A DNA stretch of 64,000 nt from Paracoccus methylovorus (GCF_016919705.1 NZ_CP070368.1:620001-684000); one strand, 5' to 3'; positions 1 to 11,095 are shown, counted from the stretch's first letter. Program-made: numbers and translations. The notes: generated by a model from the letters alone, not told the origin.

Positions 1-1
1 G

Positions 2-484
2 CGCGCCACGCAGATTCAGGCTTTCGACCGGACACAGGTCATCGTGCCGAATTCGAACCTGATCACCCAGCCGGTAACGAACTGGACACGCGGTAGCCTG
101 GCCGGGCGCATTTCGGTGCCGATCACGGTGGCGCATGGGTCGGACAGCCGCAAGGTCGCAGATCTGCTGCGCGAGATCGCTGAAGATCAACCCACCGTTC
201 TGATCAACCCCGCACCCGCCGTGCTGCTGCGCAGCATCACCGCCGAGGGTCAGAATTTCGAACTGCGTGCGGTGCTTTCCGATATCAACGGCGGGATCGG
301 CGTTACATCCGAGATCAACCACCAGATCCTTGAACATTTCGCCGCGGCCGGGATCATCTTGCCCGACAGCACCCGTCCCTCGCGCGATGTCTTCTTGCAT
401 GATCTGAGCAAGGAACCGGAAGCGGCCTCCGAGGTCGAGGAGCCTGCCGAAGGGCAGGGCGACGACACAAGCCGCGATGCGTAG
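2..484 (+). CDS. MscS-family mechanosensitive channel, C-terminal part only
   Basis: About 160 residues are visible; the gene begins upstream of the window. The reading frame is open from base 2 and shows the motif FDRTQVIVPNSNLI at its start, which is the conserved beta-domain segment of MscS-type small-conductance mechanosensitive channels. It is followed by the alpha/beta cytoplasmic cage region and an acidic tail rich in Glu and Asp (last ~20 residues). Channels of this family open under membrane tension to release solutes during hypo-osmotic shock. The membrane helices lie outside the window, so the subfamily (simple MscS or a larger multi-domain MscK-like form) cannot be decided. An ATG-like start at base 44 is internal and should not be used. 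Confidence 0.85.
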   Translation, partial: RATQIQAFDRTQVIVPNSNLITQPVTNWTRGSLAGRISVPITVAHGSDSRKVADLLREIAEDQPTVLINPAPAVLLRSITAEGQNFELRAVLSDINGGIGVTSEINHQILEHFAAAGIILPDSTRPSRDVFLHDLSKEPEAASEVEEPAEGQGDDTSRDA

Positions 485-562
485 GCGGGCTGCCGGACGC
501 CGGGCGGGTTGCATCGAAACCCTATCGGTCTGCAGGCGGTCCCGTTGCTGCTACAGAAACGG

Positions 563-1633
563 TTAGAGCCGCAGTTTGTCGGAAGGTTCCTCTTCGGGTG
601 ATCCTTCCTTGGACAGCATGATAGCGACCGGGCGCAGCCAAGGGATCTGAGCGCAGACGATCATAATCGCCACCATGATCGGCACCGCCAGAAAGGCGCC
701 CGCGATGCCCCAGACCGCCCCCCAGAAGGCCAGCGACAAGACGATCCCGAATGACGACAGCCGCAGCGTCTGTCCCAGCAGCATAGGGTCGATGATGTTG
801 CCGATGACGAACTGGACCGCGATGGTCAGCACTGCGACGGTCAGCGTGACAGAGGGGTCGCCGGTTTGTGCCAAGGCCATGGTGATCGCGATCACTGTGG
901 CTGCGATCGAGCCAAGCGAGGGGATGAAGTTCAGGATAAAGGTCAACATGGCCACGGCTCCGGCCAGCTCCAGCCCCTCTACCCGATAGATGGCCCAGAT
1001 CAGCGCCGCGGTAACCACGCTGATCGCCGCCTTGACGACAAGATAGCGGTTCACCCGGCGCATGATCTTGTGCACCGTTTCCAGCACGTGCTGTGCTTGG
1101 TCAGGGTCGCCGGTCAGCCGCTCGATCTTGATCGGGAACCAGATCCGCTCACTGAACATGAAGCCGACGAAGATCAGGATCAGCACCGAGGCCCAGATCA
1201 GGCTGGAGACCTGCGCCGCGCCCGAGCGCAGCCAGCCTGCGACCTCGATGCTGCGCATGAAGGTAATGATCGTCTCTTGCACATTTGGGCCCCAGCGCTG
1301 GCTGAGGTGCGTCAACGCGACCTGCGCCTTGTCGGCATAGGAGATCGAGCTGGAAACTATCTCGTTGATTTGTGCCACCACCGCCGTCGCTGCCCATAGC
1401 AGGCTGATGGCGATGGCGATCAGTGCTAGCGTGGTCGCTAGCCAACTCGGCACCTTCAGCCGGGCAAAGGCGGAAATCGCGTCGCTGGTCAGCGAAAAGA
1501 TGATGATGGCAAAGACCAGACAGACAAGGATAAAACGTGCCTGCACCAGTAGAAACAGAAGCAGACCAAAGGCGATGACGCCCAGAAAGCCGGTCTGCAG
1601 CCGCTCATTCAGGTGCCAGTCTCGACCGTCCAA
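563..1633 (-). CDS. AI-2E family transporter (TqsA/YdiK-like permease)
   Basis: A 356-residue polytopic membrane protein with about seven to eight hydrophobic segments, including two near the N-terminus and a paired cluster in the C-terminal half (a FILNFIPSLGSIAA stretch is characteristic of the family). The best start is TTG at 1633, preceded by GAGGGG at a suitable distance. Family members export autoinducer-2 or act as Na+/H+ antiporters; the substrate cannot be told from sequence. It lies 59 bases downstream of gyrA on the same strand and is probably cotranscribed with it. The C-terminus is charged (SPEEEPSDKL). Confidence 0.88.
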   Translation of the reverse strand: MDGRDWHLNERLQTGFLGVIAFGLLLFLLVQARFILVCLVFAIIIFSLTSDAISAFARLKVPSWLATTLALIAIAISLLWAATAVVAQINEIVSSSISYADKAQVALTHLSQRWGPNVQETIITFMRSIEVAGWLRSGAAQVSSLIWASVLILIFVGFMFSERIWFPIKIERLTGDPDQAQHVLETVHKIMRRVNRYLVVKAAISVVTAALIWAIYRVEGLELAGAVAMLTFILNFIPSLGSIAATVIAITMALAQTGDPSVTLTVAVLTIAVQFVIGNIIDPMLLGQTLRLSSFGIVLSLAFWGAVWGIAGAFLAVPIMVAIMIVCAQIPWLRPVAIMLSKEGSPEEEPSDKLRL

Positions 1634-1692
1634 TCGCGTCCCCTCGTGCTGCCGTCGGCGGCGGGGCGCGGCGCGCGCCCACGGGCCCGCCC

Positions 1693-4437
1693 TCAGGCTT
1701 CTTCGGCCTCATCCTCGCCATTCTCTGCGATGCGGGCAACAGAAACCACCTCTTCGCCCGGTGCGGTATTGAAGACGCGCACGCCCCCTGCGGAACGCGA
1801 ACGGAAGCTGATCTGATCGACCGGCACCCGAATGGACTGCCCGGTCGAAGTGGCCAGCATGATCTGGTCGTCGCGTTCCACCGGGAAGCTGGCGACCAGC
1901 GCCCCGCCGCGCATCGCCTTGTCCATTGCCATGACGCCCTGACCGCCGCGGCCGCGCACCGAATAATCGTGCGACGAACTGATCTTGCCTGCCCCGCGTG
2001 CGGTGATGGTCAGGATCAGGTCCTCGGCCGCCGACATTTGGGCATAACGCTCTTGGCTGATCGCGGCCTCGGCGACGTTGTCTTCGTCCTCATCGGGTTC
2101 GGCGCCATCGTCCAGCGCACCTTCGACGGCACGGCGCATCTTCAGATAGGCTGCGCGCTCGGCCGGATCGGCCTCGAAATGGCGGATGACCGACATGCTG
2201 ACCACGCGGTCGCCCGCCGCCAGCCGGATGCCGCGCACCCCGGTCGAATCGCGGCCCTTGAACACCCGCACATCCGTGGTCTGGAAGCGAATCGCCCGCC
2301 CGGCCGAGGTGACCAGCATGACATCGTCATTCTCGGTCGCCATGCGTACGCCGATCAGCTCCACCCCTTCGGGCAGCTTCATGGCGATCTTGCCGTTGCG
2401 CATGACATTGGTGAAGTCCGACAGCGCGTTGCGGCGCACGTCGCCATCCGAGGTGGCAAAGACCACCTGATAGCCGTCCCAATCCTCTTCCGGCGCATCG
2501 ACCGGCATCAGGGCGGCGATGGAAACCCCGGGGCTGATCGGCAGGATGTTGACGATGGCCTTGCCCTTGGCGGTGCGCCCGGCCAGCGGCAGGCGCCATG
2601 TCTTGAGCCGATAGACCATGCCGTCGGTGGTAAAGAACAGCAATTCGGTATGGGTGTTGGCGACGAACAACGTGGTGACCACGTCGTCCTCTTTCGTAGC
2701 CATGCTGGACAGGCCCTTGCCGCCGCGCCGCTGGGCGCGGAACTCGGCCAGAGCCGTGCGCTTGATATAGCCGCCCGAGGTGATGGTGACGACCATGTCC
2801 TCGCGCTCGATCAGGTCCTCGTCGTCCAGATCGCCGGCCCAATCGGTGATCTCGGTCCGGCGTGGCACAGCGAAAAGGCTTTTCACCTCATTAAGCTCGT
2901 CCGAGATGATGGCCATGATCCGGTCGCGCGAGGCGAGGATGGTCAGGTATTCCCGGATGGAATCGGCTAGTGTTTTCAACTCATCGGTGACTTCTTGCAC
3001 GCCCAACTGGGTCAGGCGTTGCAGGCGCAGTTCCAGAATGGCGCGGGCCTGCGTCTCGGACAGGTTATAGGTGCCGTCATCGTTCACCGGATGCAGCGGA
3101 TCGTCGATCAGCCGCAGGTATTCCACGATGTCATGCGCGGGCCAGCGCCGGGTCATCAGCCGCTCGCGCGCCTCGGGGGCATCGGCCGAGGAGCGGATCG
3201 TCGCCACCACCTCATCGACGTTCGAGACGGCCACGGCAAGGCCGCACAGCACATGCGCGCGCTCTCGCGCCTTTTTCAGCTCATAGGCGGTGCGGCGGGC
3301 GACGACCTCTTCGCGGAAGGTGATGAAATGCGTCAGGAAATCGCGCAGCGTCAACTGTTCGGGACGCCCGCCGTTCAGCGCCAGCATATTGGCGCCAAAG
3401 CTGGTCTGCATGGGGGTAAAGCGGAACAATTGGTTCAGCACCACCTCGGCGGTGGCGTCGCGCTTGAGCTCGATCACCACCCGCACGCCGACGCGGTCGG
3501 ATTCGTCCTGCACATGGGCGATGCCCTCGATGCGCTTTTCCTTGGCCAGTTCCGCGATCTTTTCGATCAGCGTGGCCTTGTTCACCTGATAGGGGATCTC
3601 ATCCAGGATGATGGCCTGACGGCCGGCGCGGGTTTCCTCGATCCGGGTCTTGGCCCGTACGATGATGCTGCCGCGCCCTTCCAGATAGGCTTTGCGCGCG
3701 CCCGAGCGGCCCAGAATGATGCCGCCGGTGGGGAAATCCGGGCCGGGCACGATCTCCAGCAACCGCTCGGTCGGCAGGTCCGGGTTCTCGATCAGCGCCA
3801 GCGTGGCGTCGCATACCTCGCCCAGATTGTGGGGCGGGATATTGGTGGCCATGCCGACGGCGATACCGCCCGCGCCATTGACCAACATGTTGGGGAAACG
3901 TGCGGGCAGGACGGTCGGTTCGCGGTCCTTGCCGTCGTAGTTGTCCTGAAAATCGACGGTATTCTTGTCGATATCCATCATCAGATAGGTGGATGGCTTG
4001 TCCATCCGCACCTCGGTGTAACGCATGGCCGCGGCGCTGTCGCCGTCCATGCTGCCGAAGTTGCCCTGACCATCCAGAAGCGGCAGGGACATGGAAAAGC
4101 TCTGCGCCAATCGCACCAGTGCGTCATAGATCGAGGCATCGCCATGCGGGTGATACTTACCCATCGTGTCACCGACCGGGCGGGCCGATTTGCGATAGGG
4201 TTTGTCCGGCGTGTTGCCGGATTCGTGCATCGCGAACAGCACGCGGCGGTGCACGGGTTTCAGCCCGTCGCGCAGGTCCGGGATGGCCCGGCTGACGATC
4301 ACCGACATGGCATAATCGAGATAGGACGAGCGCATCTCGTGCGCGATGTCGATCACCGGTCCGTCATGCGGCATCACGGCGCGTTCCGTTCCGCCGTTTT
4401 CGGGGGTGTCGTCATCGTTTTCAGGGATGTCAGCCAC
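1693..4437 (-). CDS. gyrA: DNA gyrase subunit A
   Basis: A 914-residue type IIA topoisomerase subunit that cuts and rejoins DNA to introduce negative supercoils together with GyrB. The catalytic tyrosine is Tyr140 in [11 protein letters not shown]. The GyrA box QRRGGKG lies near residue 560 and marks the start of the C-terminal DNA-wrapping beta-pinwheel; a second, acidic linker ([10 protein letters not shown]) interrupts the pinwheel region. The start is GTG at 4437 with GAGG upstream. In the quinolone-determining region the sequence is [10 protein letters not shown], placing Ala101 where E. coli has Ser83. The protein is longer than E. coli GyrA (875) mainly because of the N-terminal extension and insertions in the C-terminal domain. 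gyrB is not in the window. Confidence 0.98.
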   Translation of the reverse strand: MADIPENDDDTPENGGTERAVMPHDGPVIDIAHEMRSSYLDYAMSVIVSRAIPDLRDGLKPVHRRVLFAMHESGNTPDKPYRKSARPVGDTMGKYHPHGDASIYDALVRLAQSFSMSLPLLDGQGNFGSMDGDSAAAMRYTEVRMDKPSTYLMMDIDKNTVDFQDNYDGKDREPTVLPARFPNMLVNGAGGIAVGMATNIPPHNLGEVCDATLALIENPDLPTERLLEIVPGPDFPTGGIILGRSGARKAYLEGRGSIIVRAKTRIEETRAGRQAIILDEIPYQVNKATLIEKIAELAKEKRIEGIAHVQDESDRVGVRVVIELKRDATAEVVLNQLFRFTPMQTSFGANMLALNGGRPEQLTLRDFLTHFITFREEVVARRTAYELKKARERAHVLCGLAVAVSNVDEVVATIRSSADAPEARERLMTRRWPAHDIVEYLRLIDDPLHPVNDDGTYNLSETQARAILELRLQRLTQLGVQEVTDELKTLADSIREYLTILASRDRIMAIISDELNEVKSLFAVPRRTEITDWAGDLDDEDLIEREDMVVTITSGGYIKRTALAEFRAQRRGGKGLSSMATKEDDVVTTLFVANTHTELLFFTTDGMVYRLKTWRLPLAGRTAKGKAIVNILPISPGVSIAALMPVDAPEEDWDGYQVVFATSDGDVRRNALSDFTNVMRNGKIAMKLPEGVELIGVRMATENDDVMLVTSAGRAIRFQTTDVRVFKGRDSTGVRGIRLAAGDRVVSMSVIRHFEADPAERAAYLKMRRAVEGALDDGAEPDEDEDNVAEAAISQERYAQMSAAEDLILTITARGAGKISSSHDYSVRGRGGQGVMAMDKAMRGGALVASFPVERDDQIMLATSTGQSIRVPVDQISFRSRSAGGVRVFNTAPGEEVVSVARIAENGEDEAEEA

Positions 4438-4539
4438 GGGAAAACCTCAACATCTTGTTGGGCACGGGTCTATCCCATACCTGCCTTGGGTGCAATCTTG
4501 ACGGGCGGTATTCCTGCCTTGCAGGCGCGAAAACTGTGC

Positions 4540-5034
4540 TCAGGCCAGCCCTTTTTCGCGATTGCGGCCACGAACCGAGGCCAGCCACATCGCCGACAGC
4601 GCCGCCGAGCAGATCGCGTTCCAGCCCGCCATCGAGATTCCGAAAAGGCTCCACGCGACCTCGTCGCAGCGCACGACCGGCGCCTGCTCCAGCGCCGCCA
4701 TCAGATCCTGCGTCGACATCGAGGCGAGCCCCGCAATCCCGCCCGAGCAATGCTGCGGCCCCAGCCACAGTTTCAGCTCGACCCCGGCGTGATAGATGGC
4801 AAGGCCGGTGGCGCAAAGCGCCGCGATCAGGCCAAGCGCCGCCAGCCAGCGCTTCCAGCCGAACCACCACACCAGCGCGCCGATAATCGCCGCGACAAGA
4901 TGGGGCCAGCGTTGCAGGATGCACAGTTCGCACGGCGCATAGCCAAGGGTTTGAAAGGTCAGCGCGGCGATCAGCAGCGCGGCAGAGCCAGCGCCGGCGG
5001 TCACGGCGATCCGTTTGCTTGAATATCCGTTCAT
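4540..5034 (-). CDS. dsbB: disulfide bond formation protein B (DsbB family)
   Basis: A 164-residue inner-membrane protein with four predicted helices. Cys35 and Cys38 form the CxxC of APCELCILQRW, and Cys96 and Cys123 form the second periplasmic pair, which is the full DsbB cysteine set. DsbB reoxidises DsbA and passes electrons to quinone, driving periplasmic disulfide formation. It sits between gyrA and a DedA gene, all on the minus strand; the 102 bases between it and gyrA suggest a separate promoter for gyrA. No DsbA partner is in the window. Confidence 0.92.
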   Translation of the reverse strand: MNGYSSKRIAVTAGAGSAALLIAALTFQTLGYAPCELCILQRWPHLVAAIIGALVWWFGWKRWLAALGLIAALCATGLAIYHAGVELKLWLGPQHCSGGIAGLASMSTQDLMAALEQAPVVRCDEVAWSLFGISMAGWNAICSAALSAMWLASVRGRNREKGLA

Positions 5035-5086
5035 GGCCTTGGGTTAGGACTGCGCGCGGCGGCCGGCAAGTGCCAATCGTGTGAAC

Positions 5087-5683
5087 TCAATGCGGCTTCC
5101 AGGTGATGACGCGATAAAGATAGATCGCAACGACCGCAATCACCACCAGCTTGGACAGCGGATCGACGTAATCCGCGACCAGAGCATAGTTTTCATGCAG
5201 CATCAGCCCGGCAAAGGTCAGCACTCCGGTCCAGAGCGCGCTGCCGATCACGGTATAAAGCAGGAATTTCCACATCGGCATCCGGGCCAGCCCGGCCGGA
5301 ACCGAGATCAACGTGCGGATTGCCGGGATCATGCGGCCGAAGAACACGGCCATCGCGCCGTGGCGCTGGAACCACCTGTGCGCCGCGTCGATGTCCGAAG
5401 GCGCCAACGTCAAGAGCCGGCCATGCCGCGCGGCAAAGCGTTTCAGCCGCTCTTCGCCGAACCAGTATCCGACATAATACCACATCAAGGTTCCCAGCAC
5501 CGAGCCGATGGTGCCCATCAGGATGGTCAGCGTCAGCGACATCCGCCCGCTGCCGACAAGGAAACCGGCAAGCGGCATGATCACCTCGGACGGGATGGGC
5601 GGGAAAAGATTCTCGGCCACCATCAGCGCCAGCACGCCCAGATAGCCCCAGCTTTCGATCGTCGAAACCACCCAGTCGAACAT
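5087..5683 (-). CDS. DedA family membrane protein
   Basis: A 198-residue polytopic protein with the DedA/VTT signature: an N-terminal ENLFPPIPSE motif, a GxxxG-rich segment around WYYVGYWFG, and FFGRMIPAIRTLISVPAG in the centre. DedA proteins are implicated in lipid flipping (undecaprenyl phosphate or phosphatidylethanolamine) and membrane homeostasis. I chose ATG at 5683 because the conserved part starts at MFDWVVSTIESWG; an in-frame start 18 codons upstream adds an unconserved stretch. It lies 52 bases upstream of dsbB on the same strand. Confidence 0.88.
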   Translation of the reverse strand: MFDWVVSTIESWGYLGVLALMVAENLFPPIPSEVIMPLAGFLVGSGRMSLTLTILMGTIGSVLGTLMWYYVGYWFGEERLKRFAARHGRLLTLAPSDIDAAHRWFQRHGAMAVFFGRMIPAIRTLISVPAGLARMPMWKFLLYTVIGSALWTGVLTFAGLMLHENYALVADYVDPLSKLVVIAVVAIYLYRVITWKPH

Positions 5684-5815
5684 GTCTGCCCCCGTTGCGC
5701 CCGGGTCCCTGCTGCGGACTTGGGCCGGAACTGTCAACCCTGCGCAGGTGTTGCGCCAAAACGGGGTTGCGATAACTTGGAGCGACAGGCCCGATCACGG
5801 CAGGGAGGTTGACGA

Positions 5816-6667
5816 ATGGAATGGCGGGGCAGACGCGGCAGCAGCAATGTCGAGGATCGGCGAGGCATGGGCCGCGCAGCCGGCGTGGGCGGGCTGGGCG
5901 TTGTCGGCGTGCTGGTGGTGCTGGCCGTGGGATATTTCTTCGGCATCGATATATCGCCCGTGGTCGAGGCCATCGATGATGGCGGCCAGCCCACGGAGAC
6001 CCGCGCGCTGACGCAGGAAGAGCAGGAGATCGGCCAGTTCGTTTCGGTGGTGCTGGCCGATACCGAAGAGGTATGGGCCGGCGTCCTGCCAGATCAGGCG
6101 GGCATTCCCTATCGGGACCCGGGGCTGGTGCTGTTTTCGGGGGCGGTGCAATCGGCCTGTGGCGGCGCGTCGGCGGCGATGGGGCCGTTCTACTGCCCGA
6201 ATGACCGCAAAGTCTATCTGGACACGGATTTCTTCAGTGTCATGGCCGGCAAGATGGGGGCAGGGGGCGATTTCGCCTATGCCTATGTCATCGCGCATGA
6301 GGTGGGACATCATGTGCAAAACCTCCTGGGCACGCTTTCCGAGGTGAACGGGTTGCGCGCGCGCGTCAGCCAGAGTGATTCGAACCGGCTTTCGGTGCTG
6401 ACCGAGTTGCAGGCCGATTGTTATGCCGGGATCTGGGCACGCCAAGCCGACGAGAAATTCGGAACCATCGAAGAAGGTGATATCGACGAGGCGATAAATG
6501 CCGCCGCCGCAGTGGGTGACGATACGCTGATGGAAAGCGCCGGACGGGCAGTGGTGCCTGACGCCTTTACCCACGGTTCGGCCGCGGAACGGCAGACCTG
6601 GTTCAAGCGCGGCTTCACCTCGGGGCAGATGGGGCGATGTGACACGTTTGCGGCGGCCGGGCTTTAG
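5816..6667 (+). CDS. neutral zinc metallopeptidase (YpfJ-like)
   Basis: A 283-residue protein of the putative neutral zinc metallopeptidase family (PF04228). One membrane segment lies at about residues 24-44, preceded by a basic, disordered N-terminus (MEWRGRRGSSNVEDRRG). The zinc/catalytic motif HEVGH is at residues 161-165, and a third-ligand region follows in ELQADCYAGIWA. Conserved cysteine pairs (FYCPND, DRKVYLD context) are typical of the family. It is divergent from dedA, with 132 bases between the two starts. No substrate has been assigned to this family that I know of. Confidence 0.9.
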   Translation: MEWRGRRGSSNVEDRRGMGRAAGVGGLGVVGVLVVLAVGYFFGIDISPVVEAIDDGGQPTETRALTQEEQEIGQFVSVVLADTEEVWAGVLPDQAGIPYRDPGLVLFSGAVQSACGGASAAMGPFYCPNDRKVYLDTDFFSVMAGKMGAGGDFAYAYVIAHEVGHHVQNLLGTLSEVNGLRARVSQSDSNRLSVLTELQADCYAGIWARQADEKFGTIEEGDIDEAINAAAAVGDDTLMESAGRAVVPDAFTHGSAAERQTWFKRGFTSGQMGRCDTFAAAGL

Positions 6668-6716
6668 ATGGGCTTGGTGTTGTTATCGGCTGACCTTGTG
6701 TGGGCGGCGGCGTTGC

Positions 6717-6740
6717 ATGGGTATTTGGGCAACAGAGAAG
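6717..6740 (+). repeat. dispersed GGGTATTTGGGCAAC element, copy 1
   Basis: One copy of a short element found in several intergenic regions of this window. It carries the core GGGTATTTGGGCAAC followed by AGAGAAG. It sits in the convergent gap between the metallopeptidase gene (ending 6667) and the small minus-strand gene at 6791. A short hairpin (CCTGCGTGCAGG) follows at about 6756-6770. Confidence 0.7.
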
Positions 6741-6790
6741 GCGTGTGCGGGGAAGTACCTGCGTGCAGGAAAGCCAGCGGAACGAGCCGG

Positions 6791-6979
6791 TTACGGGCGT
6801 TGCAATCGCATGCCGCGCGGGCGGTCCATGGTCGCCCAGTCCGGCCAGAGCCCGAAATGTTCAAGCCCCACCAGCACCAGCCCCAGCGCGATGATGGCGA
6901 GCACCAGCTTGACCGTTCGCGGCTTTGGCGGGTTGCGTGCCCAGCGTGAGGCCCGGATGAGCCAGATGAGGTTGTTCAT
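6791..6979 (-). CDS. small single-helix membrane protein, unknown function
   Basis: A 62-residue protein with a basic, aromatic N-terminus (MNNLIWLIRASRWARNPPKP), one hydrophobic helix at about residues 23-44 and a short Arg-rich tail. The start at 6979 has AAGGAACGGG upstream. I recognise the general pattern of a small conserved Rhodobacterales protein near the coq10-like gene, but know no function. It is divergent from the coq10-like gene at 7038, with 58 bases between the starts, so the promoters overlap. Confidence 0.7.
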   Translation of the reverse strand: MNNLIWLIRASRWARNPPKPRTVKLVLAIIALGLVLVGLEHFGLWPDWATMDRPRGMRLQRP

Positions 6980-7037
6980 GCGCCCGTTCCTTTGCTAGTG
7001 CTGCCCCGAAAACCGAACTTGCCTCCGGGACGACCTC

Positions 7038-7490
7038 TTGCCTCAGCATAGCGACAGCCGAAATCTGCCTTATACCGCCGACCAGATGTATGCGTTGGTG
7101 GCCGATATCGAAAGGTATCCCGAGTTTTTGCCATGGAACACCGCCGCCCGCATCCGTTCGCGTCGGCCGGGTTCGGGGGGCAGCGAGGTGGTCGAGGCCG
7201 ATCTCATCATCAGTTTCAAGGTATTCCGCGAGCGGTTCGGTTCGCGCGTCACGCTTTGGCCCCAAGCGAAACGGATCGATACCGAATATCTGGACGGGCC
7301 GTTCAAGTATCTGCGCAGCGGCTGGAGCTTTGCCGATCTGCCGGGCGGCGGTTGCAAGGTGGATTTCTTTGTCGATTTCGAATTCCGCAACGCCATTCTT
7401 GGCAAGGTGATCGGCGTGGTCTTTGGCGAGGCGATGATGCGGATCGTCCGTGCCTTTGAGGAACGGGCCCGGGTGCTTTACGCTGCCTGA
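7038..7490 (+). CDS. Coq10/RatA family START-like protein
   Basis: A 150-residue protein of the polyketide cyclase/START-like superfamily (Coq10, PF03364). The opening LPYTADQMYALVADIERYPEFLPW is the family signature. In alphaproteobacteria this gene is thought to be a coenzyme Q-binding chaperone for respiration; the E. coli homologue was named RatA, but a toxin role is doubtful here. The start is TTG at 7038, because the conserved N-terminus begins there and a GGGA ribosome-binding sequence precedes it. Its stop overlaps the end of the convergent sulfotransferase-like gene by 13 bases. Confidence 0.88.
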   Translation: MPQHSDSRNLPYTADQMYALVADIERYPEFLPWNTAARIRSRRPGSGGSEVVEADLIISFKVFRERFGSRVTLWPQAKRIDTEYLDGPFKYLRSGWSFADLPGGGCKVDFFVDFEFRNAILGKVIGVVFGEAMMRIVRAFEERARVLYAA

Positions 7491-8083
7491 CGCGCGGCCT
7501 GCCAGATGTCGTAATCTGTTGTCAGAGCTTCGCGCAGCCGTGCCTCGGCCTGAGGCGGCAGGTCCGTATGCGCCGCGGGCGAGATGTTGCTGCGCCGCAG
7601 TTTGATCGGGGTGCCCAGCCGATCCGCCAGGAACTCGGTGAGCGCGGGCATTGCCTCGTAGCGGAAGACATGATCGACGGCGATCTTGCCGTCATTGTCG
7701 GTCAGAAACTCGGATTGCCGGCCGATCCGCGCATAGGCCGGACGTCGCCCGGGGCGCAGGTAGTCCTGCACGAAACATTCGAAGCTGACCTTGGCGGTGC
7801 TGTTGGGGTGACCGATCAGGTCGTCGCGGGTGCGGAACCGATACCAACTGCGCAGCCAGTCCAGCGGTTCGCGGATCACTGCCACGGTTTCGAACTTGGG
7901 CTCGCCCAGAGGCGTCAGCAATGGCCGAATGCGGTTGAGATATTGCCGCAGGTTCAGGTGCTTGATTTCGGGGCGCGTGCGGAAGGCGATTTCGGCTTGC
8001 GCCGCCAACGCCTGTTCCAGTGCGGTGGTGCCTGTCTTGGGCACCGACAAAAGCACGATGCGGGGCTGTAGAAAGATCAGCAT
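7478..8083 (-). CDS. sulfotransferase-like P-loop protein
   Basis: A 201-residue protein starting MLIFLQPRIVLLSVPKTGTT; the SVPKTGTT loop at residues 13-20 matches the 5'-phosphosulfate-binding loop of PAPS-dependent sulfotransferases. IREPLDWLRSWYRFR in the middle matches the 3'-phosphate-binding segment (RxPxxRxxSxY). The family transfers sulfate from PAPS to sugars, lipids or other acceptors; the acceptor is unknown. ATG at 8083 fits the conserved start better than one 19 codons upstream. There is no glycan or PAPS-synthesis gene nearby, so the gene stands alone. Confidence 0.75.
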   Translation of the reverse strand: MLIFLQPRIVLLSVPKTGTTALEQALAAQAEIAFRTRPEIKHLNLRQYLNRIRPLLTPLGEPKFETVAVIREPLDWLRSWYRFRTRDDLIGHPNSTAKVSFECFVQDYLRPGRRPAYARIGRQSEFLTDNDGKIAVDHVFRYEAMPALTEFLADRLGTPIKLRRSNISPAAHTDLPPQAEARLREALTTDYDIWQAARQAA

Positions 8084-8174
8084 GAAAGGATAATCAGTTC
8101 GGCCATGCTGCCGATTAACGGCCCGCGCGGGCGCAGGCAAGGCGGGCCATTGTTGCGGCCCGCCCGCTGCAGCA

Positions 8175-9677
<1,503 letters not shown>

Positions 9678-9753
9678 TCAAATATTAACGAGATTTTATT
9701 CTGCCTGTTGACGCAGCAGCAGCTTTTCCCGGGTAGCCGAAGGCTGCATGATC

Positions 9754-9788
9754 GAACCGCCCGACGCGTCCACTCCGCCGGGCGGTTC
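9754..9788 (-). terminator. inverted repeat downstream of ccr, possible terminator
   Basis: GAACCGCCCG at 9754-9763 pairs perfectly with CGGGCGGTTC at 9779-9788 around a 15-base loop, starting 17 bases beyond the ccr stop. In the ccr direction it lacks a good U-run, so it could be a factor-assisted stop or mRNA 3'-end stabiliser rather than a classical terminator. Confidence 0.45.
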
Positions 9789-9805
9789 TTATGCGCCGGG
9801 CGGGG

Positions 9806-11095
9806 TCAGCGAACCCCTGCTTCCAGCGCGTCCTCGAATGTGCGCAGGCCGGTCGTCGGCGCCTGCACCAGCACCGCCATGTTGCCGGGCTTGTGCTGGT
9901 TGCGCAGCATTTTCAGATGCGCCTGCGGGATCTCGGCCCATGGGAAAACTTCGGACATGCATGGGTCGATGCGGCGCTCCAGCATCAGTTGGTTTGCGGC
10001 GCTGGCCTGTTTGAGATGCGCGAAATGGCTGCCTTGCAGGCGCTTTTGGTGCATCCACATATAGCGCACGTCGAAGGTGCAGTTAAACCCGCTGGTTCCG
10101 GCGCAGATCACCACCATACCGCCTTTTTTGCAGACGAAGGTGCTGACCGGGAAGGTCGCCTCGCCGGGGTGCTCAAAGACGATATCGACGTTGTTGCCCT
10201 TGCCGGTGACGTCCCAGATCGCCTTGCCGAACTTGCGGACCTCGTTGAACCATTCCTTGTATTCGGGGGTGTTCACGGTGGGCAGTTGCCCCCAGCACTT
10301 GAAGTCCTTGCGGTTGAGGACGCCTTTGGCGCCCAGCGACATGACGAATTCACGCTTGTCCTCATCGCTGATCACGCCAACCGCATTGGCCCCTGCAGCG
10401 TTGATAAGCTGGATCGCGAAAGAGCCAAGCCCGCCCGAGGCGCCCCAGACCAGCACGTTCATGCCGGGCTTGAGCTCGTGCGGCTCATGTCCGAACAGCA
10501 TGCGATAGGCGGTGGCCAGGGTCAGGGTGTAGCAGGCCGATTCCTCCCACGTCAGATGGCGCGGGCGGGGCATCAACTGCTGCGCCTGAACCCGGGTGAA
10601 CTGTGCAAAACTGCCGTCCGGCGTCTCATAGCCCCAGATGCGCTGGCTGGGCGAAAACATCGGGTCGCCGCCGTTACAGTGCTCGTCGTCGCCATCGTCC
10701 TGATTGCAGTGGATGACGACCTGATCGCCGACCTTCCAGCGCCTGACCTTGTCACCCACCGCCCAGACGATGCCCGAAGCGTCCGAGCCGGCGATATGAT
10801 AGGGCGCGCCGTGACCGTCAAAGGGACTGATCGGCACGCCAAGGCCGGCCCAGATGCCGTTGTAGTTGACGCCCGCCGCCATCACCAGGACCAACACCTC
10901 GTTGCTGTCGATGCTGGGGGTTTCGACGACTTCGACCTGCATGGCCTTGTCGGGCTCGCCGTGGCGTTCGCGGCGGATGGCCCAAGCGTACATCTGCTTG
11001 GGCACATAGCCCAGAGGCGGCATCTCGCCGATCTCGTAGAGGTCCTTTTCCGGCGCGTCATAGGGCGCGATCTGGGTCGGTTGGTCCAGGGCCAT
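9806..11095 (-). CDS. ccr: crotonyl-CoA carboxylase/reductase
   Basis: A 429-residue zinc-less medium-chain dehydrogenase that converts crotonyl-CoA, CO2 and NADPH to (2S)-ethylmalonyl-CoA, the key step of the ethylmalonyl-CoA pathway for acetyl-CoA assimilation. Diagnostic segments are GVNYNGIWAGLG, the CO2-pocket region HIAGSDASGIVW, the NADPH-binding LVWGASGGLGSFAIQL, and VFEHPGEATFP near the end. ATG at 11095 (MALDQPTQIAPYDAPEKDLYEIG) has GAGGAA upstream. Its upstream region holds several TTGCAA hexamers. The next pathway mutase gene, ecm, is at 12402 on the other strand, with an esterase gene between them. Confidence 0.96.
   Translation of the reverse strand: MALDQPTQIAPYDAPEKDLYEIGEMPPLGYVPKQMYAWAIRRERHGEPDKAMQVEVVETPSIDSNEVLVLVMAAGVNYNGIWAGLGVPISPFDGHGAPYHIAGSDASGIVWAVGDKVRRWKVGDQVVIHCNQDDGDDEHCNGGDPMFSPSQRIWGYETPDGSFAQFTRVQAQQLMPRPRHLTWEESACYTLTLATAYRMLFGHEPHELKPGMNVLVWGASGGLGSFAIQLINAAGANAVGVISDEDKREFVMSLGAKGVLNRKDFKCWGQLPTVNTPEYKEWFNEVRKFGKAIWDVTGKGNNVDIVFEHPGEATFPVSTFVCKKGGMVVICAGTSGFNCTFDVRYMWMHQKRLQGSHFAHLKQASAANQLMLERRIDPCMSEVFPWAEIPQAHLKMLRNQHKPGNMAVLVQAPTTGLRTFEDALEAGVR

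Noticed and set aside
2995..5022. A 675-codon open frame antisense to gyrA and dsbB
   Set aside because: Low-complexity composition, no start signal and crosses two well-supported genes.
6639..6998. Plus-strand small frames through the first repeat copy (MGIWATEK-type)
   Set aside because: They are the translated repeat element with no ribosome-binding site, overlapping the better-supported minus-strand gene.
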